The notes under the pieces: model-generated
The model's input: the letters and a program-made list of their open reading frames with translations, nothing else
The model's database searches: none
What the model was told of the DNA's origin: nothing
Position numbers and translations under genes: made by a program
Part shown: in pieces, positions 1 to 4,506 of the stretch
Numbering within the stretch: the stretch's first letter is position 1
Layout: every line of letters begins with the position of its first letter
Source of the DNA: Prolixibacteraceae bacterium
GTDB taxonomy: Bacteria > Bacteroidota > Bacteroidia > Bacteroidales > Prolixibacteraceae
Length of the DNA stretch: 5,347 bases
Direction of reading: 5' to 3'
Assembly (NCBI GenBank): GCA_007116765.1
Contig: SKHV01000206.1
Location: 1 to 5,347, forward strand

Positions 1-128
1 GCCGGTACGCTTGTGTTGGTATTCGAAAAATTGAATTTGTCCCAGTCCATCAAATCTTCGGTGAAAAAACGGTTGAAAATTGATGGCATTGCGGGGTTGT
101 AAGTGTTACTTCTTCTCATTAATGTCAT
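1..128 (-). CDS. Hsp20/alpha-crystallin family small heat-shock protein, N-terminal fragment
   Basis: Partial gene that runs off the left edge; only the first 42 codons are visible. The reverse strand reads MTLMRRSN, then a stretch rich in Phe and Asp with IFNRFFTEDLMDWDKF, then NTNTSVPA. This is the usual N-terminus of Bacteroidota Hsp20 proteins, in which a phenylalanine-rich segment (FF.EDL.DW) precedes the SVPAVN-type entry into the alpha-crystallin domain. The alpha-crystallin domain itself lies outside the window. Known family role: ATP-independent cytoplasmic holdase that binds unfolding proteins during stress. The start at 126-128 is supported by a strong AGGAGGA Shine-Dalgarno seven bases upstream (136-142). 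The gene is divergent from the tyrA unit. Identity rests on a short N-terminus, so it is likely but not certain. Confidence 0.8.
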   Translation of the reverse strand, partial: MTLMRRSNTYNPAMPSIFNRFFTEDLMDWDKFNFSNTNTSVP

Positions 129-135
129 GGCTAAA

Positions 136-142
136 TCCTCCT
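136..142 (-). promoter_or_regulatory. Strong Shine-Dalgarno of the hsp20 gene
   Basis: Minus-strand AGGAGGA with a 7-base spacer to the ATG at 126-128. No other gene in the window has a comparable site, and Bacteroidota genes in general rarely use one, so it fixes the start and suggests high translation of this stress gene. Confidence 0.7.
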
Positions 143-179
143 ATTTTTAAGTTAAACATTCAATCTTTTTGTGTTTCTG

Positions 180-200
180 TTCAATTTTTTTCAAATTGAA
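180..200. repeat. 8-bp perfect inverted repeat upstream of hsp20
   Basis: TTCAATTT (180-187) and AAATTGAA (193-200) are perfect reverse complements separated by 5 bases. The repeat overlaps the proposed -7 element of hsp20, so it could be an operator or, if transcribed, a weak hairpin. The sequence is AT-rich, and the functional meaning is an inference. Confidence 0.35.
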
Positions 201-222
201 TGCCATGCTGTTGAAACTGAAA
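192..222 (-). promoter_or_regulatory. Candidate hsp20 promoter
   Basis: On the minus strand TCAATTTG (192-199) differs by one base from the Bacteroidota -7 consensus TAnnTTTG. A TTTC (219-222) lies 19 bases upstream as a -33-like element. Transcription would start near 185, giving an untranslated leader of roughly 55 bases. The -7 box is embedded in an 8-bp inverted repeat (180-187/193-200). The composition is AT-rich, so a chance match is possible. Confidence 0.3.
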
Positions 223-362
223 AATTGTCATTTTTAAGCCGATGAAATACTTCCCGAAGTGACTTTATGTCGCTACAAATCAGATTGATATGACATTGTT
301 GCAGTTTGCATGCATTTCAGCAGCCCGATTAAACCAAGTTCACTCAGTTTAAAAAAATGATG

Positions 363-377
363 AAAAATGTCATTTTT
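363..377. repeat. AT-rich palindrome upstream of the tyrA leader promoter
   Basis: AAAAATG (363-369) and CATTTTT (371-377) are perfect 7-bp arms around a single T. The palindrome lies about 11 bases upstream of the proposed -33 element of the attenuator promoter. A related quasi-palindrome sharing TGTCATTTTT is at 220-235, nearer hsp20. It could be a regulator site for either divergent unit, or simply AT-rich spacer. Confidence 0.3.
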
Positions 378-388
378 TTTGGCCTTGA

Positions 389-420
389 ATTGTGTGCGCC
401 CGATAATAAAATTATATTTG
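389..420 (+). promoter_or_regulatory. Bacteroidota-type promoter of the tyrA leader transcript
   Basis: TATATTTG at 413-420 is an exact match to the Bacteroidota -7 consensus TAnnTTTG. ATTG at 389-392, 20 bases upstream, fits the -33 TTTG element at three of four positions. Transcription would start around 426-430, about 20 bases before the leader-peptide ATG at 449. This placement is what an attenuator transcript needs, and it also shows that the terminator at 551-578 lies inside this transcript and not at the end of an upstream gene. Confidence 0.6.
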
Positions 421-448
421 CACTTGTAAAACAGACACATTATCAGAG

Positions 449-517
449 ATGAAGACCTTTAGCAACACTTTTTTTTACTTTTATTATTATTTCGGTAAAA
501 ATATCGGAATCGAATAA
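449..517 (+). CDS. Phe/Tyr-rich leader peptide of the tyrA attenuator (22 aa)
   Basis: A short ORF starting at ATG 449 and ending at TAA 515-517, below the size usually annotated. Residues 8-15 read FFYFYYYF, eight aromatic codons in a row (470-493); with Phe4 the peptide holds five Phe and four Tyr in 22 residues and no Trp. By analogy with the enterobacterial pheL-type leaders, its translation, not its product, would be the function: a ribosome slowed by uncharged tRNA-Phe or tRNA-Tyr changes RNA folding downstream. It starts about 20 bases after the proposed transcription start and ends 34 bases before a terminator stem. Its stop codon lies beside the hairpin segment at 504-511, so a terminating ribosome would cover that segment. 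The downstream genes make prephenate and tyrosine, matching the codons sensed. No Shine-Dalgarno is seen, as is usual in this phylum. Expression of the peptide is inferred. Confidence 0.85.
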   Translation: MKTFSNTFFYFYYYFGKNIGIE

Positions 518-518
518 T
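486..518 (+). promoter_or_regulatory. Attenuator hairpin 1:2 (protector/pause hairpin)
   Basis: Bases 486-489 pair with 515-518 and 491-496 with 509-514 (one G-U), with T490 bulged. The 5' arm covers the codons for Tyr13 to Gly16 of the leader peptide. Forming this hairpin would occupy the segment 509-518 needed for the antiterminator. A ribosome stalled on the Tyr/Phe codons would mask the 5' arm and free the 3' arm. Pairing was worked out by eye, with no energy calculation. Confidence 0.55.
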
Positions 519-560
519 TGTGTGGTAAAGGCTAAAAAAATACAATTAGAAGGGTTCCGA
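504..560 (+). promoter_or_regulatory. Attenuator hairpin 2:3 (antiterminator)
   Basis: Bases 504-511 (TCGGAATC) pair with 553-560 (GGTTCCGA), eight consecutive pairs with one G-U. After a 3x4 internal loop, 515-523 pair with 540-548, nine more pairs with one G-U. The apical loop is 524-539. The 3' arm takes up almost all of the terminator's 5' arm (552-559), so antiterminator and terminator cannot coexist. This is the arrangement expected of a leader-peptide attenuator. The fold is inferred from complementarity alone. Confidence 0.7.
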
Positions 561-578
561 AAACGGAACCCTTTTTTT
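551..578 (+). terminator. Intrinsic terminator (attenuator hairpin 3:4) before tyrA
   Basis: GGGTTCCG (552-559) and CGGAACCC (564-571) form a perfect 8-bp stem, extended by A551-T572, with an AAAA loop and a run of seven T (572-578). It lies 18 bases before the tyrA ATG and downstream of the leader peptide, with no other plus-strand gene to terminate. It therefore most likely decides whether RNA polymerase enters tyrA and the following gene. Confidence 0.9.
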
Positions 579-596
579 GTTTTAAAAATTATACAA

Positions 597-1493
597 ATGA
601 AGATTACAATTGTAGGTTTGGGTTTAATAGGCGGCTCAATGGCTCGCGACCTTCGCAAGGCAGGCTTTGCCGATGAAATAATCGGGGTGGACAACAACGC
701 TGTCAACCTGGCCCGGGCACTGGAGCTGGGATTGGCCGACCGTGGTGCAAGCCTCGAAGAGGGCGTACAGGAAGCCGACATCGTGCTGCTTGCCATCCCG
801 GTCGATAAAATAGTTTCGGTATTGCCCGTGATACTCGACTGCATTGACCCCGCAGCATCGGTTACCGATGTTGGTTCCACCAAACAACTAATTTGCAAAG
901 CAGTCGATAATCACCCCCGCCGTGGCAACTACGTGCCCGCGCACCCCATGTCGGGTACCGAGAACTCAGGCCCCGATGCTGCGGTAGAAGGACTTTTTGA
1001 AGGAAAAATATGCATCATTTGCGACCAGGAAAAATCGAAACCTCAACACATTGCATTGGTTGAGAAAATGTATCATGCCATGGGTATGGACATAGCCTAC
1101 ATGAGTTCCGACGAACAGGATCACACCACCGCGCATGTGTCTCACCTGCCTCACATTACCGCTTTTGCCCTGGCCAATGCTGTATTGGCAAGCAACGACC
1201 GCAACATCATTTTCGATTTGGCCAGTGGGGGCTTCCGTTCAACGGCACGTTTGGCAAAAAGCTCGCCCGAAATGTGGGGGCCAATTTTTAAACAAAATCA
1301 GGGCTACGTGGTTGAATCGCTTGATCTTTTTATTAAACACCTCGAAGAATTTAAACAGAGTCTTATTAGCAAGGACGATACGCACATGTATGAATTAATG
1401 CAGAATGCGAACCGGATACGTGAAATACTCAACGGCGAGAGCCAGAATCTGGTGAGGAAGAAATCGACAACCACGAAACTTTACACGAAATAA
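597..1493 (+). CDS. tyrA: Prephenate dehydrogenase
   Basis: 298-residue cytoplasmic enzyme that oxidatively decarboxylates prephenate to 4-hydroxyphenylpyruvate, normally with NAD, on the tyrosine branch. The N-terminal Rossmann domain opens with GLGLIGGS (residues 7-14), followed by an acidic residue in GVD after the second strand. The family substrate motif is HPMSGTE (116-122), whose His corresponds to the catalytic His of characterised enzymes. The helical C-terminal domain has DHTTAHVSHLPH (175-186) and GGFRSTAR (211-218), containing the His and Arg expected to bind prephenate. There is no chorismate mutase or ACT domain, so it is a monofunctional TyrA. The open frame extends upstream to a GTG at 522, but that would run through the terminator hairpin and add 25 residues before the Rossmann strand; the ATG at 597 is preferred. 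It is the first gene after the Phe/Tyr attenuator and lies 20 bases upstream of the DAHP synthase/chorismate mutase gene, presumably co-transcribed. Confidence 0.93.
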   Translation: MKITIVGLGLIGGSMARDLRKAGFADEIIGVDNNAVNLARALELGLADRGASLEEGVQEADIVLLAIPVDKIVSVLPVILDCIDPAASVTDVGSTKQLICKAVDNHPRRGNYVPAHPMSGTENSGPDAAVEGLFEGKICIICDQEKSKPQHIALVEKMYHAMGMDIAYMSSDEQDHTTAHVSHLPHITAFALANAVLASNDRNIIFDLASGGFRSTARLAKSSPEMWGPIFKQNQGYVVESLDLFIKHLEEFKQSLISKDDTHMYELMQNANRIREILNGESQNLVRKKSTTTKLYTK

Positions 1494-1513
1494 TAACAGT
1501 TAACAATAAACAT

Positions 1514-2611
1514 ATGACACTAGATTTAGACATTTTACCATTAAGCAGCTGGATGCCCGAAACACCATACCCGCTGCTTATTTCGGGGCCTTGCAGCCTC
1601 GAAACCGAAGAACAATCGCTGAGCACCGCCCGCGAACTTGCAAAAGATAAACGTGTGCACGTGATACGCGGTGGAGTTTGGAAACCCCGCACACGCCCCG
1701 GATCTTTTGAAGGAATAGGCTCAATAGGACTCGAATGGCTCAGAATGATACGCGAGGAAACCGGACTCATGATGGGTACCGAGGTGGCCAACGCTCATCA
1801 TGCCGAAGAATGCCTCAAGGCCGATATCGATGTGTTGTGGATTGGCGCCCGATCAACTACCAGCCCTTTTGTGATACAGGAAATTGCCGATGTTTTGAAA
1901 GGTTCTGATAAGGTGGTGATGGTAAAAAACCCCATGAACCCCGACCTCTCTTTATGGATGGGAGCACTGGAGCGCCTCAACGCCATGGGATTGAAAAAAC
2001 TGGTGGCCATTCACCGCGGATTTTCACCATTTCAGGAAACCAAGTACCGCAACTATCCGGGCTGGAAAACTTACATAGAACTGCGCCGCAGCATGCCCAA
2101 CCTGCCCATTATTTGCGACCCCAGCCACATAGCCGGGAAACGCGAATTTGTAGGCGAAATTTCGCAAAAAGCTTTCGATATGGGTTTCGACGGGCTGATG
2201 ATCGAGTCGCACATCGACCCATCGTGCGCGCTGAGCGATGCCGCCCAACAGTTCACCCCGTCCGATTTAGCCAAACTTATCGATAGGCTGGTTATCCGGA
2301 AACAAACATTTGAAGATAAAGAATATGGCAACAAGCTGGACCAGCTCCGCAGCCGCATCGACGTGCTCGACACCGAATTAATGGAATTGCTTTCGGCACG
2401 TACTGAAATTGTGGATCAAATAGCACTTTACAAAAAGACCAACAACGTAATGGCTTTGCAAATTGACCGCTGGTCGCAAATGATGAACATGCGCTTGAAT
2501 ACCGCAGAAAAGCTGAAACTGAACGAAACTTTCATAAAAATTCTTTTCCAGCTAATTCACGAAGACTCGGTACGCCAACAAACCGAGTATATCGATAATT
2601 TGGAGAAATAG
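1514..2611 (+). CDS. Bifunctional 3-deoxy-7-phosphoheptulonate (DAHP) synthase / chorismate mutase
   Basis: 365-residue fusion. The N-terminal domain (about 15-260) is a type I DAHP synthase of the short AroA/KDOPS-like class: GPCS (25-28), RGGVWKPRTRPG (52-63, the phosphoenolpyruvate-binding KPRT), MGTEV, IGARST, VKNP, AIHRGFS, CDPSHIAG (201-208) and GLMIESH. It condenses phosphoenolpyruvate and erythrose 4-phosphate. The C-terminal domain (about 273-365) is an AroQ-type all-helical chorismate mutase: LRSRIDVLDTEL, LLSARTEIV, YKKTNN, IDRW and FQLIHEDSVRQQ. Arg, Arg, Lys and Gln equivalent to E. coli Arg11, Arg28, Lys39 and Gln88 can be aligned; the Asp48 and Glu52 positions appear to be Gln and Trp, which from memory resembles the LQ..RW pattern of Bacteroidota fusions. 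It supplies prephenate for both Phe and Tyr. Fusion of the two domains often allows prephenate feedback control, but no separate regulatory domain is visible. It is the last gene of the unit before a strong terminator. Confidence 0.93.
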   Translation: MTLDLDILPLSSWMPETPYPLLISGPCSLETEEQSLSTARELAKDKRVHVIRGGVWKPRTRPGSFEGIGSIGLEWLRMIREETGLMMGTEVANAHHAEECLKADIDVLWIGARSTTSPFVIQEIADVLKGSDKVVMVKNPMNPDLSLWMGALERLNAMGLKKLVAIHRGFSPFQETKYRNYPGWKTYIELRRSMPNLPIICDPSHIAGKREFVGEISQKAFDMGFDGLMIESHIDPSCALSDAAQQFTPSDLAKLIDRLVIRKQTFEDKEYGNKLDQLRSRIDVLDTELMELLSARTEIVDQIALYKKTNNVMALQIDRWSQMMNMRLNTAEKLKLNETFIKILFQLIHEDSVRQQTEYIDNLEK

Positions 2612-2669
2612 AAAAAATGATCGCGAGACTGTGACATTGATGTCTTAGGCTTTAGATATTATACTCCAT

Positions 2670-2714
2670 CTGACCCCTTGTTTAGCGTAACGCAACAAGG
2701 GGTCAGGTTTTTTT
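2670..2714 (+). terminator. Strong intrinsic terminator after the aromatic operon
   Basis: A perfect 13-bp stem (2670-2682 with 2694-2706; arms begin CTGACCCC and end GGGGTCAG) is topped by a small 3-bp GCG/CGC hairpin and followed by GTTTTTTT (T run 2708-2714). It lies 58 bases after the stop of the DAHP synthase/chorismate mutase gene and closes the unit. There is no matching A run on the left side, so it is best read as acting on the plus strand only. Confidence 0.9.
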
Positions 2715-2777
2715 AAACCCATGCACGTAGTTTCAAAAATCAGGAATAAAACACAACGCTGCAAACGAAAATGCAAC

Positions 2778-2808
2778 TTTTAGAATACATTTTATTTTAC
2801 TAATTTTA
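2778..2808 (+). promoter_or_regulatory. Candidate promoter of the toxin-antitoxin pair
   Basis: TAATTTTA (2801-2808) matches TAnnTTTG except at the last base, and TTTT (2778-2781) sits 19 bases upstream in place of TTTG. Transcription would start just before the antitoxin ATG at 2828. The region is AT-rich, so this is only a plausible match. The rest of the 2715-2827 gap shows nothing else. Confidence 0.35.
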
Positions 2809-2827
2809 CAGAAGAAAAAGAACAATT

Positions 2828-3019
2828 ATGGCAACAGTAACATTAAAATACGATGCTCGTGACGCAAAAGCACAAAAAGCCCTTGAATTTATATTGTCAC
2901 TTGGCATATTTGAAACAACTAACACAATCCCTGCACTCGACAAGTCGATAAAAGAAGCTAAAGAAGGCAAAGTGTATAAATACGATAGTGTTGATGATTT
3001 CTTCAAAGAAATATCTTGA
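2828..3019 (+). CDS. Antitoxin of a YafQ/RelE-type toxin-antitoxin pair (DUF2683-like)
   Basis: 63-residue protein starting MATVTLKYDARDAKAQKALE. The N-terminal half looks like the short basic/helical part seen in small Bacteroidota antitoxins that precede YafQ toxins. The acidic and lysine-rich C-terminal half (residues 40-63, KSIKEAKEGK then DSVDDFFKEIS) would wrap the toxin. Such antitoxins bind and neutralise the cognate mRNA interferase and usually repress their own promoter. The toxin frame begins two bases after this stop codon, the tight spacing typical of these operons. The gene itself is intact, whereas the toxin has a premature stop. Family assignment is from recognition of the N-terminal pattern and the neighbour; the DUF label is from memory. 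Confidence 0.75.
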   Translation: MATVTLKYDARDAKAQKALEFILSLGIFETTNTIPALDKSIKEAKEGKVYKYDSVDDFFKEIS

Positions 3020-3021
3020 AG

Positions 3022-3294
3022 ATGTACACAATCCTAACCACGAACCGTTTCTAAAAAGACGTTTTAAGGTGCAAAAGACAAGGTTTGAATCTTTCTTTTT
3101 TAAAAGAAGCAATGGCAACTCTAGCTGAAACAGGTAAACTGCCGAATAAATACAAACCCCATAAATTGTCAGGTAAATATTCAGGGTGTTGGGAATGCCA
3201 CATCAAGCCTGATTGGCTTTTAATTTGGCAACAAGATGATAACATCTTAACATTGCTGTTTTTAAACACAGGGTCTCATTCTCAATTATTCTGA
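3022..3294 (+). pseudogene. YafQ-family mRNA interferase toxin, interrupted by an in-frame stop
   Basis: The frame from ATG 3022 reads MYTILTTNRF, then TAA (3052-3054), then KDVLRCKRQGLNLS and on to TGA 3292-3294, in total 90 codons, the normal YafQ length. Relatives have FKKD at this point, so a single AAA to TAA change explains the break. Everything after it is intact, including KYKPHKLSG, CWECHIKPDWLLIW and TGSHSQLF, which hold the His, Asp-Trp, His and Phe expected of a YafQ active site. The family is a ribosome-dependent endoribonuclease. Translation could restart at in-frame TTG 3085 or ATG 3112, but the product would lack the first strand and part of the first helix. Either the toxin is dead, or the stop is a sequencing error or is bypassed. 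It is directly downstream of its antitoxin. Confidence 0.85.
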
Positions 3295-3298
3295 TAAT

Positions 3299-3364
3299 CT
3301 AATCATGCGAGTCGGAAAGTATTTTCCAAACCTTGTCTGGGCAAAGGCAACAAACTATTGCATA
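3299..3364 (-). pseudogene. Relic of the 3' end of an NTF2/SnoaL-like gene
   Basis: The minus strand from 3364 down to the TAG at 3299-3301 translates as YAIV, CCLCPDKVWKILSDSHD and stop. It aligns without gaps, stop to stop, with the last 21 residues of the gene at 4507-5283 (YVIV, WQLCTDKVWRILFDSNY); I count 13 of 21 residues and 45 of 66 bases identical. Upstream the reading frame soon hits a stop (TAG near 3418), although a VEIHEE stretch faintly recalls LEAIHVE of the intact gene, as if an internal segment had been deleted. It starts only 4 bases after the broken toxin. Interpreted as the remnant of a second, related gene, probably lost by decay or insertion. Confidence 0.65.
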
Positions 3365-3458
3365 AGAAAACTCTTCATGTATTTCGACTATAAAAATGCT
3401 AATGGACTAAACAAAATTTAGTAGTTTTGATTCCTGTTGAGTGAACTAAACGATTCTG

Positions 3459-3489
3459 TTTGCGCACACTTATACCAAAACACTATTTG
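3459..3489 (+). promoter_or_regulatory. Candidate promoter of the ROK kinase gene
   Basis: TTTG (3459-3462) is an exact -33 element; 19 bases later lies ACTATTTG (3482-3489), which keeps the TTTG half of the -7 box but not its TA. Transcription would start near 3496, about 38 bases before the ATG. Apart from the gene relic at its left end, the 3295-3533 gap holds nothing else I can support. Confidence 0.3.
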
Positions 3490-3533
3490 AAAAGGTTTCG
3501 TTTTGCAACAATAAATTAAAAAGACAATTTGAA

Positions 3534-4466
3534 ATGAAGTTAGCCATTGGAGTGGATATAGGGGGAAGCCACATTACTTGTGCCGCTGTTGACCTTGAAA
3601 AAGAATTTTTGTTGCCTCAAACCATTACCGAGGCCGATGTGGACAGCAACATGAGTGCCGATAAAATATTTGAAGGCTGGGCAAAAGCACTGCATATTTG
3701 TATTGAAAAGGCAGGCGATGCCGAACTTGCCGGTATTGGCTTTGGAATGCCGGGTCCTTTCGAGTACGATAAGGGTATAGGCCGCTTCGAAAACAACGAA
3801 AAATTCTATGGTCTCAATGGTGTAAATGTGGCAGAAGGCTTGGCCGCAAAACTCAATTTTGAAAAGCCCCTGCCGCTCCGTTTTATGAACGATGCTTCGG
3901 CCTTTGCCTTGGGCGAAGCCTGGCAAGGCAGCGCTGCGGGTTATGAAAACAGTGTGTCAATCACACTTGGAACAGGCTTTGGTTCTGCATTTGTAAGCAA
4001 TGGTATCCCGGTAGTCGATGGCGAAACCGTTCCGGAGCTGGGCTGTGCATGGCACCTGCCTTATAAAGAGGGTATGGCCGACAATTACTTCTCCACGCGC
4101 TGGTACATCAAACGCTACCACGAACTTACCGGCGAAACCGTTTCCGGAGCCAAAGAACTAGAAATGAAAACAGCATCGGGCGATAATATGGCAAAAGCGG
4201 TTTTTGAAGAATATGGAAGCAACATGGGCGAATTTTTCAGTCCCTGGCTTAAAAAATTCGGAGCAAACATATTGGTTATTGGCGGAAATATTGCCAAAGG
4301 ATATAAACTGTTTGGGCCGGCATTTGAAAACAAGCTGGAAGAAAACGGTGTAGATACTGTAATCAAGCTTTCAAAATTAAAAGAACATGCGGCAGTAATT
4401 GGCAGTGCCCGCATGCTCGACCCTGTTTTCTGGGAAAAAATAAAACCGGTTTTGCCTAAAATGTAA
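3534..4466 (+). CDS. ROK-family sugar kinase (glucokinase-like), zinc-site-less
   Basis: 310-residue ASKHA-fold kinase that would transfer phosphate from ATP to a hexose in the cytoplasm. The phosphate-1 loop is VDIGGSHI (7-14), GMPGP at 71-75 is the ROK inner loop, and MNDASAFALGE carries the catalytic base Asp120. LGTGFG (145-150) is phosphate-2, ELGC (168-171) is the sugar-binding Glu region, and VIGGNI (around 248-253) is the adenosine loop. The usual ROK zinc motif (Cys-x-Cys-Gly-x2-Gly-Cys) after this Glu is absent, and the His of the common ExGH is Cys171, so this is not a canonical zinc-binding ROK enzyme. No N-terminal helix-turn-helix is present, so it is an enzyme and not a NagC/XylR-type repressor. 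The substrate cannot be read from sequence; glucose is a guess. It appears monocistronic and is convergent with the next gene, with 40 bases between stops and no clear terminator hairpin there. Confidence 0.88.
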   Translation: MKLAIGVDIGGSHITCAAVDLEKEFLLPQTITEADVDSNMSADKIFEGWAKALHICIEKAGDAELAGIGFGMPGPFEYDKGIGRFENNEKFYGLNGVNVAEGLAAKLNFEKPLPLRFMNDASAFALGEAWQGSAAGYENSVSITLGTGFGSAFVSNGIPVVDGETVPELGCAWHLPYKEGMADNYFSTRWYIKRYHELTGETVSGAKELEMKTASGDNMAKAVFEEYGSNMGEFFSPWLKKFGANILVIGGNIAKGYKLFGPAFENKLEENGVDTVIKLSKLKEHAAVIGSARMLDPVFWEKIKPVLPKM

Positions 4467-4506
4467 AAGTATTTTTAATGTATCCTTCGTTCTTATTTTT
4501 CTCACA

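Noticed and set aside
522..596. N-terminal extension of tyrA from GTG 522
   Set aside because: It would translate the terminator hairpin and adds 25 residues before the Rossmann strand, which normally begins at the N-terminus; the ATG at 597 fits better.
421..596. T-box or other ligand-binding riboswitch before tyrA
   Set aside because: No T-box core sequence or specifier-loop architecture was seen; the leader peptide with Phe/Tyr codons explains the terminator and antiterminator without a sensor domain.
443..898. Minus-strand ORF of 151 codons across the attenuator and tyrA
   Set aside because: Low-complexity Ser/Thr-rich translation antisense to a clear tyrA; a shadow frame.
1429..2373. 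Several antisense and out-of-frame ORFs within the DAHP synthase gene
   Set aside because: None has a recognisable domain, and all are fully inside a strongly supported coding frame.
338..3447. Inverted 10-base match between TGAGTGAACT near 3438-3447 and its complement near 338-347
   Set aside because: A match of this length is expected by chance several times in a window of this size.
4467..4506. Shared terminator between the convergent kinase and NTF2-like genes
   Set aside because: The gap is AT-rich, but I could not find a stable stem followed by a T run on either strand.
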